NCBI RefSeq assembly: GCF_000719345.1
Contig: NZ_JOFX01000002.1
Location: forward strand, 248,001 to 312,000
Direction: 5' to 3'
Length of the DNA stretch: 64,000 nucleotides
DNA from: Streptomyces sp. NRRL F-2664
GTDB lineage: Bacteria; Actinomycetota; Actinomycetes; Streptomycetales; Streptomycetaceae
The notes beneath the pieces are model-generated. The model was not told where the DNA came from and ran no database searches. It saw only the letters and a list, made by a program, of their open reading frames with translations. Every line of letters starts with the position of its first letter. The first letter of the stretch is position 1. Positions 46,113 through 58,300 of this stretch are shown in pieces. The position numbers and the translations under genes were made by a program.

Positions 46113-48284
46113 GTGACCAACGTCCCGGAGACCGGCCGCACCTCCCGGGTGCAGATCAGGCTCGTCATCATGCAGGTCCTCGTCTTCTCGATGTTCGTCA
46201 CCCTCGGCGGCCGGCTCTGGTTCCTCCAGATCCGCAACGGCGCGGAGTACTACCACGAAGCGAAGAGCAACCACGTCCAGCGGGTCGTCCAGCCGGCCGT
46301 GCGCGGCTCGATCCTCGACGCCCGCGGCGTCCCCCTCGCCGACAACGAGACCCGCCTCGTCGTCTCCGCCAGCCGCACCGCGCTGATGAAGATGAAGGAC
46401 AAGGGCAAGGGCGTCATGACCCGCCTCGCCGACGTCCTGGACATGACCCCCAAGGAGGTCATGGACAAGGTCCGGCTCTGCGACTCCCAGACGCCCAAGC
46501 CCTGCTGGAACGGCTCCCCCTACCAGCCGATCCCCGTCACCCTCGAAGCCACCACCCAACAGGCGCTCCAGCTGCGCGAACGCCCCGAGGAGTTCCCCGG
46601 CATCACCGCGGAGCCCACCGCCGTGCGCCGTTACCCGGCCCCCGGCGGAGCCCGTACCTCGCAGGTCCTCGGCTACCTGTCGCCCGTCACCGACGACGAG
46701 ATCCAGAAGGCCAAGGACACCGACTCCCCGCACCTGCGGTCCGACCAGGTCGGCCGCTCCGGCATCGAGCGCACCTACGACCGCCAGTTGCGCGGCAAGG
46801 CCCAGGTCACCTCGTACGAGGTCGACAACCTCGGCCGGGTCATGGGCCAGACCAGGTCCGACCCCGGCGTCGCCGGATCCACCCTCGTCACCAGCATCGA
46901 CGCCCGGGTCCAGGCCGTCGCCGAGTACGAGCTCCAGCAGGCCATGAAGGTCGTCCGCAACGAGACCGACAACATCACCGGCCGCAAGTACGAGGCCGAC
47001 TCCGGCGCCGTGGTCGTCATGGAGGCCAGGACGGGCCGCATCGTGGCGATGGCCTCCCAGCCCGACTACGACCCCAACGCCTGGGTCGGCGGAATCTCGG
47101 GCGCCGACTACGCCAAGCTCACCAGCAAGAAATCCAACTACCCGCTGCTCAACCGGGCCATCCAGGGCATGGCCCCCGCAGGCTCCATCTTCAAGGTGGT
47201 CTCCGCCAGCGCCGCCGTCCGGGCCGGCTACAAGTTCAACGACAGGTACAACTGCAGCAGCTCCTACAGCCTCGGCGGCCGGAGCTTCGCGAACTTCGAG
47301 TCGAAGGGGCACGGCCCCATCACCCTCGGCGAAGCCCTCAAGTTCTCCTGCAACACCGTCTTCTACGCCCTCGGGCACAAGGAGTGGCAGCGCGACGGCG
47401 GCCTCAGCCCCAAGAAGGACGCCCACGACTGGTTCTACCGGACCGCACGCGAGTTCGGACTCGGCTCCGAGACCGGGATCGACCTGCCCAACGAGGTCAA
47501 GGGCCGCATTCCCGACCGCCAGTGGAAGCAGAGCTTCTGGGCCGCCAACAAGAACTCCTGGTGCAAGCAGGGCAAGCGCGGCGGTACCTACGTCGAGCAG
47601 ATCGCCTACGAGAGCTGCCTCGAAGGCAACCAGCTGAAGGCCTACGACAGCATCAACTTCGCCATCGGCCAGGGTGACGTCCTCGTCACCCCCATCCAGA
47701 TGGCCACCGCCTACTCCGCCATCAGCAACGGCGGCACCCTCTACAACCCCACCGTCGGCAAGGCCGTCATCAGCCCCGACGGCAAGCACGTCGAGATGAT
47801 CAAGCCCCAGTCCCACGGCCGGCTCCCCATCGGCGCCCAGACCATCGCGGACCTCGACCGGGGCCTGCGCATGGTCGTCGAGCCCGGCGGCACCGCCGCA
47901 TGGCGCTTCGGCGGCTGGCCCCAGGACAAGATCCCGATGCACGCGAAGACCGGTACCGCCCAGGTCTACGGCAAGCAGACCACCTCGTGGCTCGCGACGT
48001 ACACCAAGGACTTCACGATCGTCATGACGATCTCCCAGGGCGGCACCGGCTCCGGCGCCTCCGGACCCGCCGTGCGCAACCTCTACAACGCCATCTACGG
48101 TCTGACGATGGACGGGAAGCAGGACCCCGAGCGGGCCCTGCTTCCGACCCCGGAGACGAAACTGCCCAGGATCAACCCCGACGGCTCCATCGAGTCCCCC
48201 GAGATCCGGCCGTACGTACCGCCGTCCCCGGAGGAACTGGCGCCGCCGGCGCTCGCCGGGCCACCCCCGACACGGCACGACTGA
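46113..48284 (+). CDS. mrdA: Penicillin-binding protein 2 (class B transpeptidase)
   Basis: 723 residues. A membrane helix at about 13-33 (LVIMQVLVFSMFVTLGGRLWF) is followed by the PBP dimerisation domain (RGSILDARGVPLADNETRLVV). The transpeptidase motifs are Ser358-x-x-Lys361 (AGSIFKVV), Ser412-Cys-Asn414 and Lys612-Thr-Gly614. An insertion with several cysteines (CNCSSS-like, SWCKQGKRGGTYVEQIAYESCLEG) sits in the transpeptidase domain. It cross-links peptidoglycan with the glycosyltransferase RodA encoded next, in the MreBCD spore-wall complex. GGAGGAGCAGAC precedes the GTG. Confidence 0.95.
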   Translation: MTNVPETGRTSRVQIRLVIMQVLVFSMFVTLGGRLWFLQIRNGAEYYHEAKSNHVQRVVQPAVRGSILDARGVPLADNETRLVVSASRTALMKMKDKGKGVMTRLADVLDMTPKEVMDKVRLCDSQTPKPCWNGSPYQPIPVTLEATTQQALQLRERPEEFPGITAEPTAVRRYPAPGGARTSQVLGYLSPVTDDEIQKAKDTDSPHLRSDQVGRSGIERTYDRQLRGKAQVTSYEVDNLGRVMGQTRSDPGVAGSTLVTSIDARVQAVAEYELQQAMKVVRNETDNITGRKYEADSGAVVVMEARTGRIVAMASQPDYDPNAWVGGISGADYAKLTSKKSNYPLLNRAIQGMAPAGSIFKVVSASAAVRAGYKFNDRYNCSSSYSLGGRSFANFESKGHGPITLGEALKFSCNTVFYALGHKEWQRDGGLSPKKDAHDWFYRTAREFGLGSETGIDLPNEVKGRIPDRQWKQSFWAANKNSWCKQGKRGGTYVEQIAYESCLEGNQLKAYDSINFAIGQGDVLVTPIQMATAYSAISNGGTLYNPTVGKAVISPDGKHVEMIKPQSHGRLPIGAQTIADLDRGLRMVVEPGGTAAWRFGGWPQDKIPMHAKTGTAQVYGKQTTSWLATYTKDFTIVMTISQGGTGSGASGPAVRNLYNAIYGLTMDGKQDPERALLPTPETKLPRINPDGSIESPEIRPYVPPSPEELAPPALAGPPPTRHD

Positions 48285-48299
48285 GGACCCCATACCGAC

Positions 48300-49499
48300 A
48301 TGCCAACCGCCAACAAGTTCTCCGTCTCCCGCTACGCGCCCGAGCGCGGCCCGATGGCCAAGCTCACCGCCCGCGACTCCGTGCTGCGCCGGCTCGACTG
48401 GCCGATCCTGCTCTCCTCGCTCGCCCTGTCCCTCCTCGGCGCCCTGCTCGTGTGGTCCGCGACCCGCAACCGGACCACCCTGAACCAGGGCGACCCCTAC
48501 TACTTCCTCGCCCGGCACGCCCTGAACACCGGCATCGGCCTGGTCCTGATGATCGGCACCATCTGGCTCGGCCACCGCACCCTGCGCGGAGCCGTGCCGT
48601 TCCTCTACGGGCTCTCGCTCCTGCTGATCCTCGCCGTGCTGACCCCGCTCGGCGCCACCATCAACGGCGCCCACGCATGGATCGTGATCGGCGGCGGCTT
48701 CTCCCTCCAGCCGTCCGAGTTCGTGAAGATCACGATCATCCTCGTCATGGCGATGCTCCTGGCCACCCGGGTGGACGCGGGCGACCTCGCCCATCCTGAC
48801 CACCGCACGGTCGTCAAGTCGCTCTGCCTGGCCGCCGCGCCGATGGGCATCGTCATGCTGATGCCGGACCTCGGCTCGGTCATGGTCATGGTCGTCATCG
48901 TGCTCGGCGTGCTGCTCGCCTCGGGGGCCTCCAACCGCTGGGTGATCGGCCTGCTCGGCTCGGGCGTGGCCGGAGCCGTCCTGATATGGCAGCTGGGCGT
49001 CCTCGACGAGTACCAGATCAACCGCTTCGCGGCCTTCGCCAACCCCGAGCTCGACCCCGCCGGCGTCGGCTACAACACCAACCAGGCGCGCATCGCCATC
49101 GGCTCCGGCGGCCTGACCGGCTCCGGGCTCTTCAAGGGCTCCCAGACCACCGGCCAGTTCGTGCCCGAGCAGCAGACGGACTTCGTCTTCACCGTGGCCG
49201 GCGAGGAACTCGGCTTCCTCGGGGCGGGCCTCATCCTGGTCCTGCTCGGCGTCATCCTCTGGCGGGCCTGCGTGATCGCCCGTGAGACCACCGAGCTCTA
49301 CGGGACGATCGTGTGCGCCGGCATCATCGCCTGGTTCGCCTTCCAGTCCTTCGAGAACATCGGGATGACCCTCGGCATCATGCCGGTGGCGGGTCTGCCG
49401 CTGCCGTTCGTGTCCTACGGAGGCTCGTCGATGTTCGCCGTGTGGATAGCGGTGGGCCTCCTCCAGTCGATCAAGGTCCAGCGGCCATTGTCAGCCTGA
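48300..49499 (+). CDS. rodA: RodA/FtsW-family peptidoglycan glycosyltransferase
   Basis: 399 residues, about ten membrane helices. SEDS-family landmarks are INGAHAWIVIGGGFSLQPSEFVKI, the catalytic region LMPDLGSVMVM and GLPLPFVSYGGSSM near the end. It polymerises lipid II together with PBP2 encoded 15 bp upstream. In S. coelicolor the equivalent gene at the end of the mre cluster is called sfr. The ATG at 48300 gives a 36-residue cytoplasmic lead before the first helix; an internal ATG (MAKLTARDS) is an alternative. Confidence 0.94.
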   Translation: MPTANKFSVSRYAPERGPMAKLTARDSVLRRLDWPILLSSLALSLLGALLVWSATRNRTTLNQGDPYYFLARHALNTGIGLVLMIGTIWLGHRTLRGAVPFLYGLSLLLILAVLTPLGATINGAHAWIVIGGGFSLQPSEFVKITIILVMAMLLATRVDAGDLAHPDHRTVVKSLCLAAAPMGIVMLMPDLGSVMVMVVIVLGVLLASGASNRWVIGLLGSGVAGAVLIWQLGVLDEYQINRFAAFANPELDPAGVGYNTNQARIAIGSGGLTGSGLFKGSQTTGQFVPEQQTDFVFTVAGEELGFLGAGLILVLLGVILWRACVIARETTELYGTIVCAGIIAWFAFQSFENIGMTLGIMPVAGLPLPFVSYGGSSMFAVWIAVGLLQSIKVQRPLSA

Positions 49500-49548
49500 T
49501 GTTCCCTTCATCCTGCAGACGCGCTCCGTTCAGGACTAAGTTCGGTAC

Positions 49549-51066
49549 ATGGCGGACACAAAGCGCGAGATCGAGCGCAAATTCGAGTTCTCCAAAGCCA
49601 CCTCTGCCCGGCGCGGGGTGCCGGATCTGACGGGGACGGCCGCGATCGCGGCCGTCACCGACCAGGGCACCGTCGACCTCGACGCCGTCTACTACGACAC
49701 CCCCGACCAGCGGCTCGCCGCCGACGGCCTCACCCTGCGGCGCAGAACGGGGGGCGCGGACGAGGGCTGGCACCTCAAACTGCCCGTCTCCCCGGGAGTC
49801 CGCGACGAGGTGGGGGCCGCGCTCAGCGACACGGTCCCGCCCGCCCTCGCCGCCCTCGTCCGCTCCCGCGTCCGGGACGCCACCCTCCGGCCGCAGGTCC
49901 GGCTGGTCTCCTCGCGCCACATCAGCCACCTGCTCGACGCCGACGGCGCGCTCCTCGCCGAACTGAGCACCGACGAGGTCGTGGCCGAACGCGGCGACGC
50001 CACCGCCGGCTGGACCGAGGTCGAGGTGGAACTCGCCGACGGCGTCGACCCCGACCTCCTGAACGCCGTCGAGAAAGCCTTCCGCAAGGCCGGCCTCCGG
50101 GTCTGCGACAGCCCCTCGAAACTCGCCCGGGCCCTCGCCGAGACCGACGCACCGCCCCCCGCCCGGCCCGGCGACGGCGGTCCGCACGGCACCGCCGGCG
50201 CCCACGTCGTCGCCTACCTGGCCGAACAGCGCGACGCCCTGGTCGCCCAGGACCCCGCCGTACGACGCGACCTGCCGGACGCCGTCCACCAGATGCGCGT
50301 CGCCACCCGACGGCTGCGCAGTGCCTTCAAGACCTACCGCAAGCTCCTGGACCGGGACATCACCGACCCCCTCGGAGAGGAACTGCGCTGGCTGGCCGCC
50401 GAACTCGGCGTCGACCGCGACCAGGAGGTCCTGATGGAGCGGCTCCAGGCACACCTCGCCGAACTCCCGCGCACGCTCCTGACCGGCCCGGTCCGCAGCC
50501 GGCTGCGGACCTGGAACACCGCTCGCCGTTCCGGATCGCGGCGCAGGGTCCTGGCCGCACTCGACAGCGACCGCTACATCGGCCTGCTGAACGCCCTCGA
50601 CGCGCTGCTGACGGCACCCCCGCTGCTCGACGGCGCCGCCAAGTCCCCGAAGAAGGCCCTTCCCAAGGCGGTCCTGCGCGACTACGCCCGCCTCGCCACC
50701 CGCATCGACGGGGCGCTCGCCCTCGACGGGGGCCGCGAGCGGGACGTGGCCCTCCACGAGGCCCGCAAGGCGGCCAAACGCGTCCGGTACGCGGCGGAGT
50801 CGGCCGTGCCCGAGCTCGGCAAACCGGCGAAACACCTGGCCAAGGCCGTCAAGGAGGTGCAGACCCTGCTCGGCGACCACCAGGACAGCGTGGTGGCCCG
50901 CGAAGCCCTGCGCGGCCTCGCCGCCCAGGCGGCGGAGGCAGGGGAGCCGACCTTCACCTGGGGCGTGCTCTACGGCCGCGAGGAGGCGCTGGCCGAGCGG
51001 AACGAACGGGAGCTGCCCGACGTCTGGGCGAAGGCGTCGGCCCCCGCCCTGCGCAGTGCCCTGTAG
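49549..51066 (+). CDS. CYTH and CHAD domain protein
   Basis: 505 residues. Residues 1-200 are a CYTH (triphosphate tunnel) domain beginning EIERKFEF, with the ExExK-type signature and later VDLDAVYYDTP, LTLRRRTGG, WHLKLPV. Residues 210-500 are a CHAD domain: VHQMRVATRRLRSAFKTYRKLL, VDRDQEVLMERL and LHEARKAAKRVRYAAE are its histidine/arginine-rich helices that bind polyphosphate. The pair suggests inorganic polyphosphate binding or hydrolysis. TAAGTT ends 6 nt before the ATG with no ribosome-binding site, so a leaderless transcript is likely. Confidence 0.92.
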   Translation: MADTKREIERKFEFSKATSARRGVPDLTGTAAIAAVTDQGTVDLDAVYYDTPDQRLAADGLTLRRRTGGADEGWHLKLPVSPGVRDEVGAALSDTVPPALAALVRSRVRDATLRPQVRLVSSRHISHLLDADGALLAELSTDEVVAERGDATAGWTEVEVELADGVDPDLLNAVEKAFRKAGLRVCDSPSKLARALAETDAPPPARPGDGGPHGTAGAHVVAYLAEQRDALVAQDPAVRRDLPDAVHQMRVATRRLRSAFKTYRKLLDRDITDPLGEELRWLAAELGVDRDQEVLMERLQAHLAELPRTLLTGPVRSRLRTWNTARRSGSRRRVLAALDSDRYIGLLNALDALLTAPPLLDGAAKSPKKALPKAVLRDYARLATRIDGALALDGGRERDVALHEARKAAKRVRYAAESAVPELGKPAKHLAKAVKEVQTLLGDHQDSVVAREALRGLAAQAAEAGEPTFTWGVLYGREEALAERNERELPDVWAKASAPALRSAL

Positions 51067-51142
51067 TGATCATGCGGGTGGGGGCGGCTGAGCCATCGGG
51101 GTACGCTAGATAGCTGCCCCCTGCCCGCTTCACGAAAGTCGC

Positions 51143-53068
<1,926 letters not shown>

Positions 53069-53097
53069 CACCGGCGACGTAACCCTTGGGTCACGAG

Positions 53098-53126
53098 AGG
53101 CCCCTGCCCGCAACGGGTGGGGGCCT
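53098..53126 (+). terminator. Imperfect terminator after the radical SAM gene
   Basis: AGGCCCCTGCCCG and CGGGTGGGGGCCTT pair with one mismatch or bulge around CAA, 30 bp past the stop and just before the next start. Confidence 0.6.
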
Positions 53127-53145
53127 TCGCCGTGTCCTTCACCGC

Positions 53146-54228
53146 ATGGACATGGACAAACGGCCTCCCGGCGGCGGCGACGGGTGCCTGGTGGGCGCCA
53201 TCAGGATCCCCGTCAAGATCGTCGCCGTACTCGTCGTACTGCCCGTACGGGTGATCTGGGAACTGCTGGTCGGCGCGGGCCGCGCCCTGCACCGCAACGT
53301 CCTCGGGCCGCTGTACGTCCACGTCCTGGAGCCGCTGCTGCGTGCGCTGGGACGGCTGGTGGGCACCCTGCTCAAGCTGGTCCTCCTCTGGCCGTGGGTC
53401 GGGCTGTGGCGCTACGTGATCACTCCGGTCGGGCAGGGCGTGGCGTGGCTGGGGCGGGGGCTGTACCAGCGGGTGCTGGCCCCGGGCGGACGGTTCCTGA
53501 CCGTTCACGTGCTGCGTCCGCTGGGGGAGGCGCTGGCATGGGTCGGCCGCGGCGGCATGCGCTACCTGCTGGCCCCCCTCGGCCGGGGCGCCGCCCGGCT
53601 CGTGCGGTTCCTCGGCATGCTGCTGTTCGTGTGGCCGTGGGTCGGGCTGTGGCGGTACGTGCTCGCGCCGGTCGGCCGCGCGATCGCATGGCTCGGCGCC
53701 GCGGCGTACCGGTACCTCCTCACCCCGGTCGGGCACGGGCTCGTGTGGCTCGCGGTCGCGGTGTACCGGTACCTGCTGCGGCCGGTGGGGCTGGGTGTGG
53801 CCTGGCTGGTGGTCGGGGTGTACCGGTACCTGCTGCGGCCGGTCGGGCTGGGCCTGGCCCGGCTGGCCTCCGCCCTGTACCGGTACGTGCTCTCGCCCCT
53901 CTGGCAGGTCCTCGTCCAGGCCTGGCACCTGGCCGGGCGGATCACCGCCGCTCTGTGGCGCGGGCTCCGATGGGTCGGACGGGTTCTCATCGGATGGCCC
54001 GCGTCCCGGGTGTACCGGCATGTGCTCACCCCCGCCGGACACGCCGTGCGCGAGGTGTGGCGGACCGCCCGCGCAGCGGTCCGCGAAGCGCGGGCCACCG
54101 TACGCCGTGCGCTGTTCGGTACTCCTCCCTGGGAACCGGCGAGGTCACGGGCGCGTACTCTGGGTAGTACGACAGCCGCCGACGCGGCACCCGCTGACGA
54201 GATCTCCCTGCCCCGACGGCGGGGGTGA
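53146..54228 (+). CDS. Membrane-associated protein built of ~19-residue tandem repeats
   Basis: 360 residues, unknown function. After an N-terminal hydrophobic stretch (KIVAVLVVLPVRVIWELLV) the protein is built from repeats of the form (V/L/A)YRY(L/V)LxPVGxGxAWLxxx. Good copies include LWRYVITPVGQGVAWLGRG, LWRYVLAPVGRAIAWLGAA, AYRYLLTPVGHGLVWLAVA, VYRYLLRPVGLGVAWLVVG and VYRYLLRPVGLGLARLASA, with degenerate ones on both sides (eight to nine in all). Each could be an amphipathic or half-membrane helix broken at Pro. The tail is basic. It sits between two genes that normally are neighbours, and its stop overlaps the next GTG. Start ATG 53146 or 53152. Confidence 0.75.
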   Translation: MDMDKRPPGGGDGCLVGAIRIPVKIVAVLVVLPVRVIWELLVGAGRALHRNVLGPLYVHVLEPLLRALGRLVGTLLKLVLLWPWVGLWRYVITPVGQGVAWLGRGLYQRVLAPGGRFLTVHVLRPLGEALAWVGRGGMRYLLAPLGRGAARLVRFLGMLLFVWPWVGLWRYVLAPVGRAIAWLGAAAYRYLLTPVGHGLVWLAVAVYRYLLRPVGLGVAWLVVGVYRYLLRPVGLGLARLASALYRYVLSPLWQVLVQAWHLAGRITAALWRGLRWVGRVLIGWPASRVYRHVLTPAGHAVREVWRTARAAVREARATVRRALFGTPPWEPARSRARTLGSTTAADAAPADEISLPRRRG

Positions 54229-55118
54229 GCCGGAGCGGGTCGACAGACCTCAGGGCGATGCGCGAGCCGCGGAGCCCCGCACAAGGAGAAGAACCACTGG
54301 GCAAGCGACAGCCCGAAGGCCCGCCTCCCGCACCGGTGGTGCAGCGCATCCGACTGCGCTACACCAAGCGCGGCCGCCTCCGGTTCACCAGCCACCGAGA
54401 CTTCCAGCGCGCCTTCGAGCGGGCCCTGCGCCGCGCCGAGGTGCCGATGGCGTACTCGGCGGGCTTCACCCCGCACCCGCGCGTGAGCTACGCGAACGCC
54501 GCCCCCACGGGGACCGGCAGCGAGGCCGAATACCTGGAGATCGGCCTCGCCGCACCGCGCGACCCCGAGACCCTCCGCGAACTGCTCGACGCGTCGATGC
54601 CGGCCGGCCTCGACATCATCGACGCCGTCGAGGCCCGCACCTCCGGCCTCGCGGACCGGCTCACCGCCTCCGTGTGGGAGCTGCGGCTGGACGGCGTGGA
54701 GCCCGCCGAGGCCGAGCGGGCGGTGGAGGTCTTCCTCGCCGCCGAGACCGTGGAGGTGCAGCGCAAGACCAAGAACGGCGTGCGCACGTTCGACACCCGT
54801 GGCGCGGTCGTCAGCCTCGAAGCGCTTCCCGCGCCGGCTGATAGGCCCCTGGACAGTGCTTGTGCGATACTGCGGCTGGTTGTTCGGCATCTGACACCTG
54901 CCGTGCGACCCGACGACGTCCTGTCCGGTCTCCGAGCTGTGGCCGACCTGGCGCCGCCGGTCCCCTCTGCGGTGACCAGGCTGGCGCAGGGGCTCTTCGA
55001 CGAGGAGTCCGGCACGGTGACCGACCCGCTCGCGCCCGACCGCGAGGCAGACACGGCCGCCCCACCCACGGTCGCCGTGACCGCCGACGCGAAGGCGCCG
55101 GAAGGTCCCGCCGCGTAG
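54225..55118 (+). CDS. TIGR03936/DUF2344 radical-SAM-associated protein
   Basis: 297 residues as read from GTG 54225, which overlaps the previous stop (GTGA). The conserved domain starts at about residue 40: QRIRLRYTKRGRLRFTSHRDFQRAFERALRRAEVPMAYSAGFTPHPRVSYANA, followed by EYLEIGLA. The family partners the TIGR03960 radical SAM protein upstream. The true start may be later: a CTG at 54297 (LGKRQPEG) has an ideal AAGGAG 8 nt upstream, whereas GTG 54225 and ATG 54258 have none. The roughly 50-residue C-terminal tail is low-complexity. Confidence 0.88.
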   Translation: MSRSGSTDLRAMREPRSPAQGEEPLGKRQPEGPPPAPVVQRIRLRYTKRGRLRFTSHRDFQRAFERALRRAEVPMAYSAGFTPHPRVSYANAAPTGTGSEAEYLEIGLAAPRDPETLRELLDASMPAGLDIIDAVEARTSGLADRLTASVWELRLDGVEPAEAERAVEVFLAAETVEVQRKTKNGVRTFDTRGAVVSLEALPAPADRPLDSACAILRLVVRHLTPAVRPDDVLSGLRAVADLAPPVPSAVTRLAQGLFDEESGTVTDPLAPDREADTAAPPTVAVTADAKAPEGPAA

Positions 55119-55353
55119 GGATCGTCGTCGTCGCGCAGCCCTGGCACTCGGGAGCCACCTGGGTCGGGCCGCGTACAGACCTGAAGACTTCCGCCAGGCC
55201 GTACGGACCAACACGTACGGAACCGGCGGCCATGGACTACAGCTCCCGTGTGGCGCACGCGCCCCGGAGGCCGGCTCCGCGTCATCGCGCGCAGCCGTGC
55301 CGGACCGGAAGTCAGCCGCGGCGCCCGGGAGCGTGACGGGAGAACCGCCCGCA
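55119..55353. other. 235-bp untranslated region before the RNase E gene
   Basis: No gene seen. It probably contains the rne promoter and a structured leader. In E. coli the rne leader mediates autoregulation; whether that applies here is unknown. Confidence 0.35.
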
Positions 55354-58300
55354 ATGCCCAACAACGAAAACGAAACCACCCCCGCCGGTGCCGACAGCAG
55401 CAGCCCCAGCGACAACCTGCCCCCGCGCAGGCGCCGCCGCGCCGCCTCCCGGCCCGCCGGCCCGCCCGGCGGCGCCCCCGCGGCCGAGGCGGCCCCGGTG
55501 ACGGAGCCCGCCGCGGTCGAGGAGGCCGCTCCGGTCGAGGAGGCCGCTCCGGCCGCCGCCCCCGCCCGTCCCCGCCGCCGGGCCACCCGTGCCGTCGCCG
55601 CTCCGAAGACGCAGGCCGCCGAGGCTGTCGTGGAGTCCGCCGCCGAGACCCCGGCCGCCGAGGCCGCAGCCGCCCCGGTCGTGGAGGAGGCCGCTGCGGC
55701 GCCGGCTCCGCGTACCCGGCGTCGTGCCACCCGCGCTGTCGCCGCTCCGGCCGGCGAGGCCTCGGAAGCCGCCGAGGTTCCGGTTGTCGAGGCTCCGGCC
55801 GCCGCCGAGGCTGCTGCCGCCCCGGTCGCGGAGGAGGCCGCTGCGGCGCCGGCTCCGCGTACCCGCCGTCGCGCCACCCGCGCCGTCGCCGCTCCGGCAG
55901 TCGAGGCCGCAGAAGCCGCCGAGGTTCCGGTGGTCGAGGCTCCGGCCGCCGCCGAGGCCGCAGCCGCCCCGGTCGCGGAGGAGGCCGCTGCGGCGCCGGC
56001 TCCGCGGACCCGGCGTCGTGCCACCCGCGCCGTCGCCGCTCCGGCAGTCGAGACCCCGGCCGCCGAGACCGCCGCCGAGCCCGCCCCGGCCGCCGAGGAG
56101 GAGGCCCCCAAGGCCGCCCCCCGCGCCGTGACCGTCGCCGACGCCGTGGACGCCCCGAAGCGCGGCCGCCGCCGGGCCACCCGGTCCACGACCGCGCCCG
56201 CCGCCGCCCCGCAGCAGCCCGCCGCCGCCGCGCCGGAGGCCGCCGAGGCACCCGCCGCCCCGGCCCGTGCCCGCCGCGCCGTGCGTCCCGCCGTGGCCGT
56301 CTTCCAGGCGCCGGTCTTCACCGAGCCGATGTTCCAGACGCCCGAGACCGCCGCCATGGCCGCCGCGGCCGCCGCCGCGATCGAGGCCGAGGAGATCGAC
56401 GAGGAGGAGACCGGGGCCGCCGCTCCGGTCGAGCCCGCGCAGCCCGCCGGCCGTCGCCGTCGCCGTGGCCGCGGCGCCACCGAGGTCGCGCCGGCCGCCC
56501 GTACCGAGGCCCCCGCGGAGGAGGAGCCCGAGGCCGCGGCCGCCGAGGCCGAGGACGAGTTCGCCGAGGCAGCCGACACCGCTGAGTTCGACGACGGCGA
56601 CGAGTCGGGCGAGCGCCCCTCGCGCCGCCGCCGTCGCGGTGGCCGTCGCCGCCGTCGCGGTGAGGCAGCCGACCTCGACGAGTCCGCCGAGGACGAGACC
56701 GAGGCCGAGGCCGCCGAGCAGGAGGCCGAGACCGAGGAGGACAGCGCCGAGTTCGACGACGGCGAAGAGGCCCTGGGCTCCACCTCCAGCCGCCGTCGCC
56801 GCCGTCGCCGGCGCCGCAGCGGCGACACCGGTGCCGACGTCGCCGAAGCGGGCGACGAGGACGGCGTGCGCACCGTGGTCAAGGTCCGCGAGCCGCGCCC
56901 GGCGCGCGAGAAGGCCGAACCGTCCGACGAGGTCCAGTCCATCAAGGGCTCGACCCGCCTGGAGGCGAAGAAGCAGCGCCGCCGCGAGGGCCGCGAGCAG
57001 GGCCGCCGCCGTGTGCCGATCATCACCGAGGCCGAGTTCCTGGCCCGCCGTGAGGCCGTCGAGCGCGTCATGGTCGTCCGCCAGTCCGGCGAGCGCACCC
57101 AGATCGGCGTCCTTGAGGACAACGTGCTCGTGGAGCACTACGTCAACAAGGAGGAGGCCACCTCGTACGTCGGCAACGTCTACCTGGGCAAGGTCCAGAA
57201 CGTGCTGCCGTCGATGGAGGCCGCCTTCATCGACATCGGCAAGGGCCGCAACGCCGTCCTGTACGCCGGTGAGGTCAACTTCGAGGCGCTCGGCATGGCC
57301 AACGGGCCGCGCCGCATCGAGTCCGCCCTCAAGTCCGGCCAGTCGGTCCTGGTGCAGGTCACCAAGGACCCGATCGGCCACAAGGGCGCCCGCCTGACGA
57401 GCCAGGTCTCGCTGCCCGGCCGCTACCTGGTCTACGTGCCCGAGGGCTCGATGACCGGCATCAGCCGCAAGCTGCCCGACACCGAGCGCGCGCGTCTGAA
57501 GACCATTCTCAAGAAGATCGTCCCCGAGGACGCGGGCGTCATCGTGCGCACCGCCGCCGAGGGCGCGAGCGAGGACGAGCTGCGCCGCGACGTCGAGCGC
57601 CTGCAGGCGCAGTGGGCGGACATCCAGAAGAAGTCGAAGCAGATCACGACGTCCTCCCCGTCCCTGCTCTACGGCGAGCCGGACATGACCGTCCGGGTCG
57701 TGCGCGACATCTTCAACGAGGACTTCTCGAAGGTCATCGTCAGCGGTGACGGCGCCTGGGAGACCATCCACGGCTACGTCTCGCACGTGGCCCCGGACCT
57801 GGCCGACCGGCTCCAGCGCTGGACCTCCGAGGTCGACGTCTTCGCGACGTACCGGATCGACGAGCAGCTCGCCAAGGCGCTCGACCGCAAGGTGTGGCTG
57901 CCCTCCGGCGGCTCCCTCGTGATCGACAAGACCGAGGCGATGATCGTCATCGACGTCAACACCGGCAAGTTCACCGGCCAGGGCGGCAACCTGGAGGAGA
58001 CCGTCACCAGGAACAACCTGGAGGCGGCCGAGGAGATCGTGCGCCAGCTGCGGCTGCGCGACCTCGGTGGCATCGTCGTCATCGACTTCATCGACATGGT
58101 CCTGGAGTCCAACCGCGACCTGGTCCTGCGGCGCATGCTGGAGTGCCTGGGCCGTGACCGCACGAAGCACCAGGTCGCCGAGGTGACGTCGCTGGGCCTG
58201 GTCCAGATGACCCGCAAGCGGGTCGGCCAGGGTCTGCTGGAGTCCTTCTCCGAGACCTGCGTCCACTGCAACGGCCGCGGTGTCATCGTCCACATGGAGT

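Noticed and set aside
54840..54905. Promoter-like AT-richer stretch (TTGTGC, GATACT) inside the DUF2344 gene
   Set aside because: Spacing between the boxes does not fit a sigma-70-type promoter; it could still contribute to rne transcription but I cannot support it.
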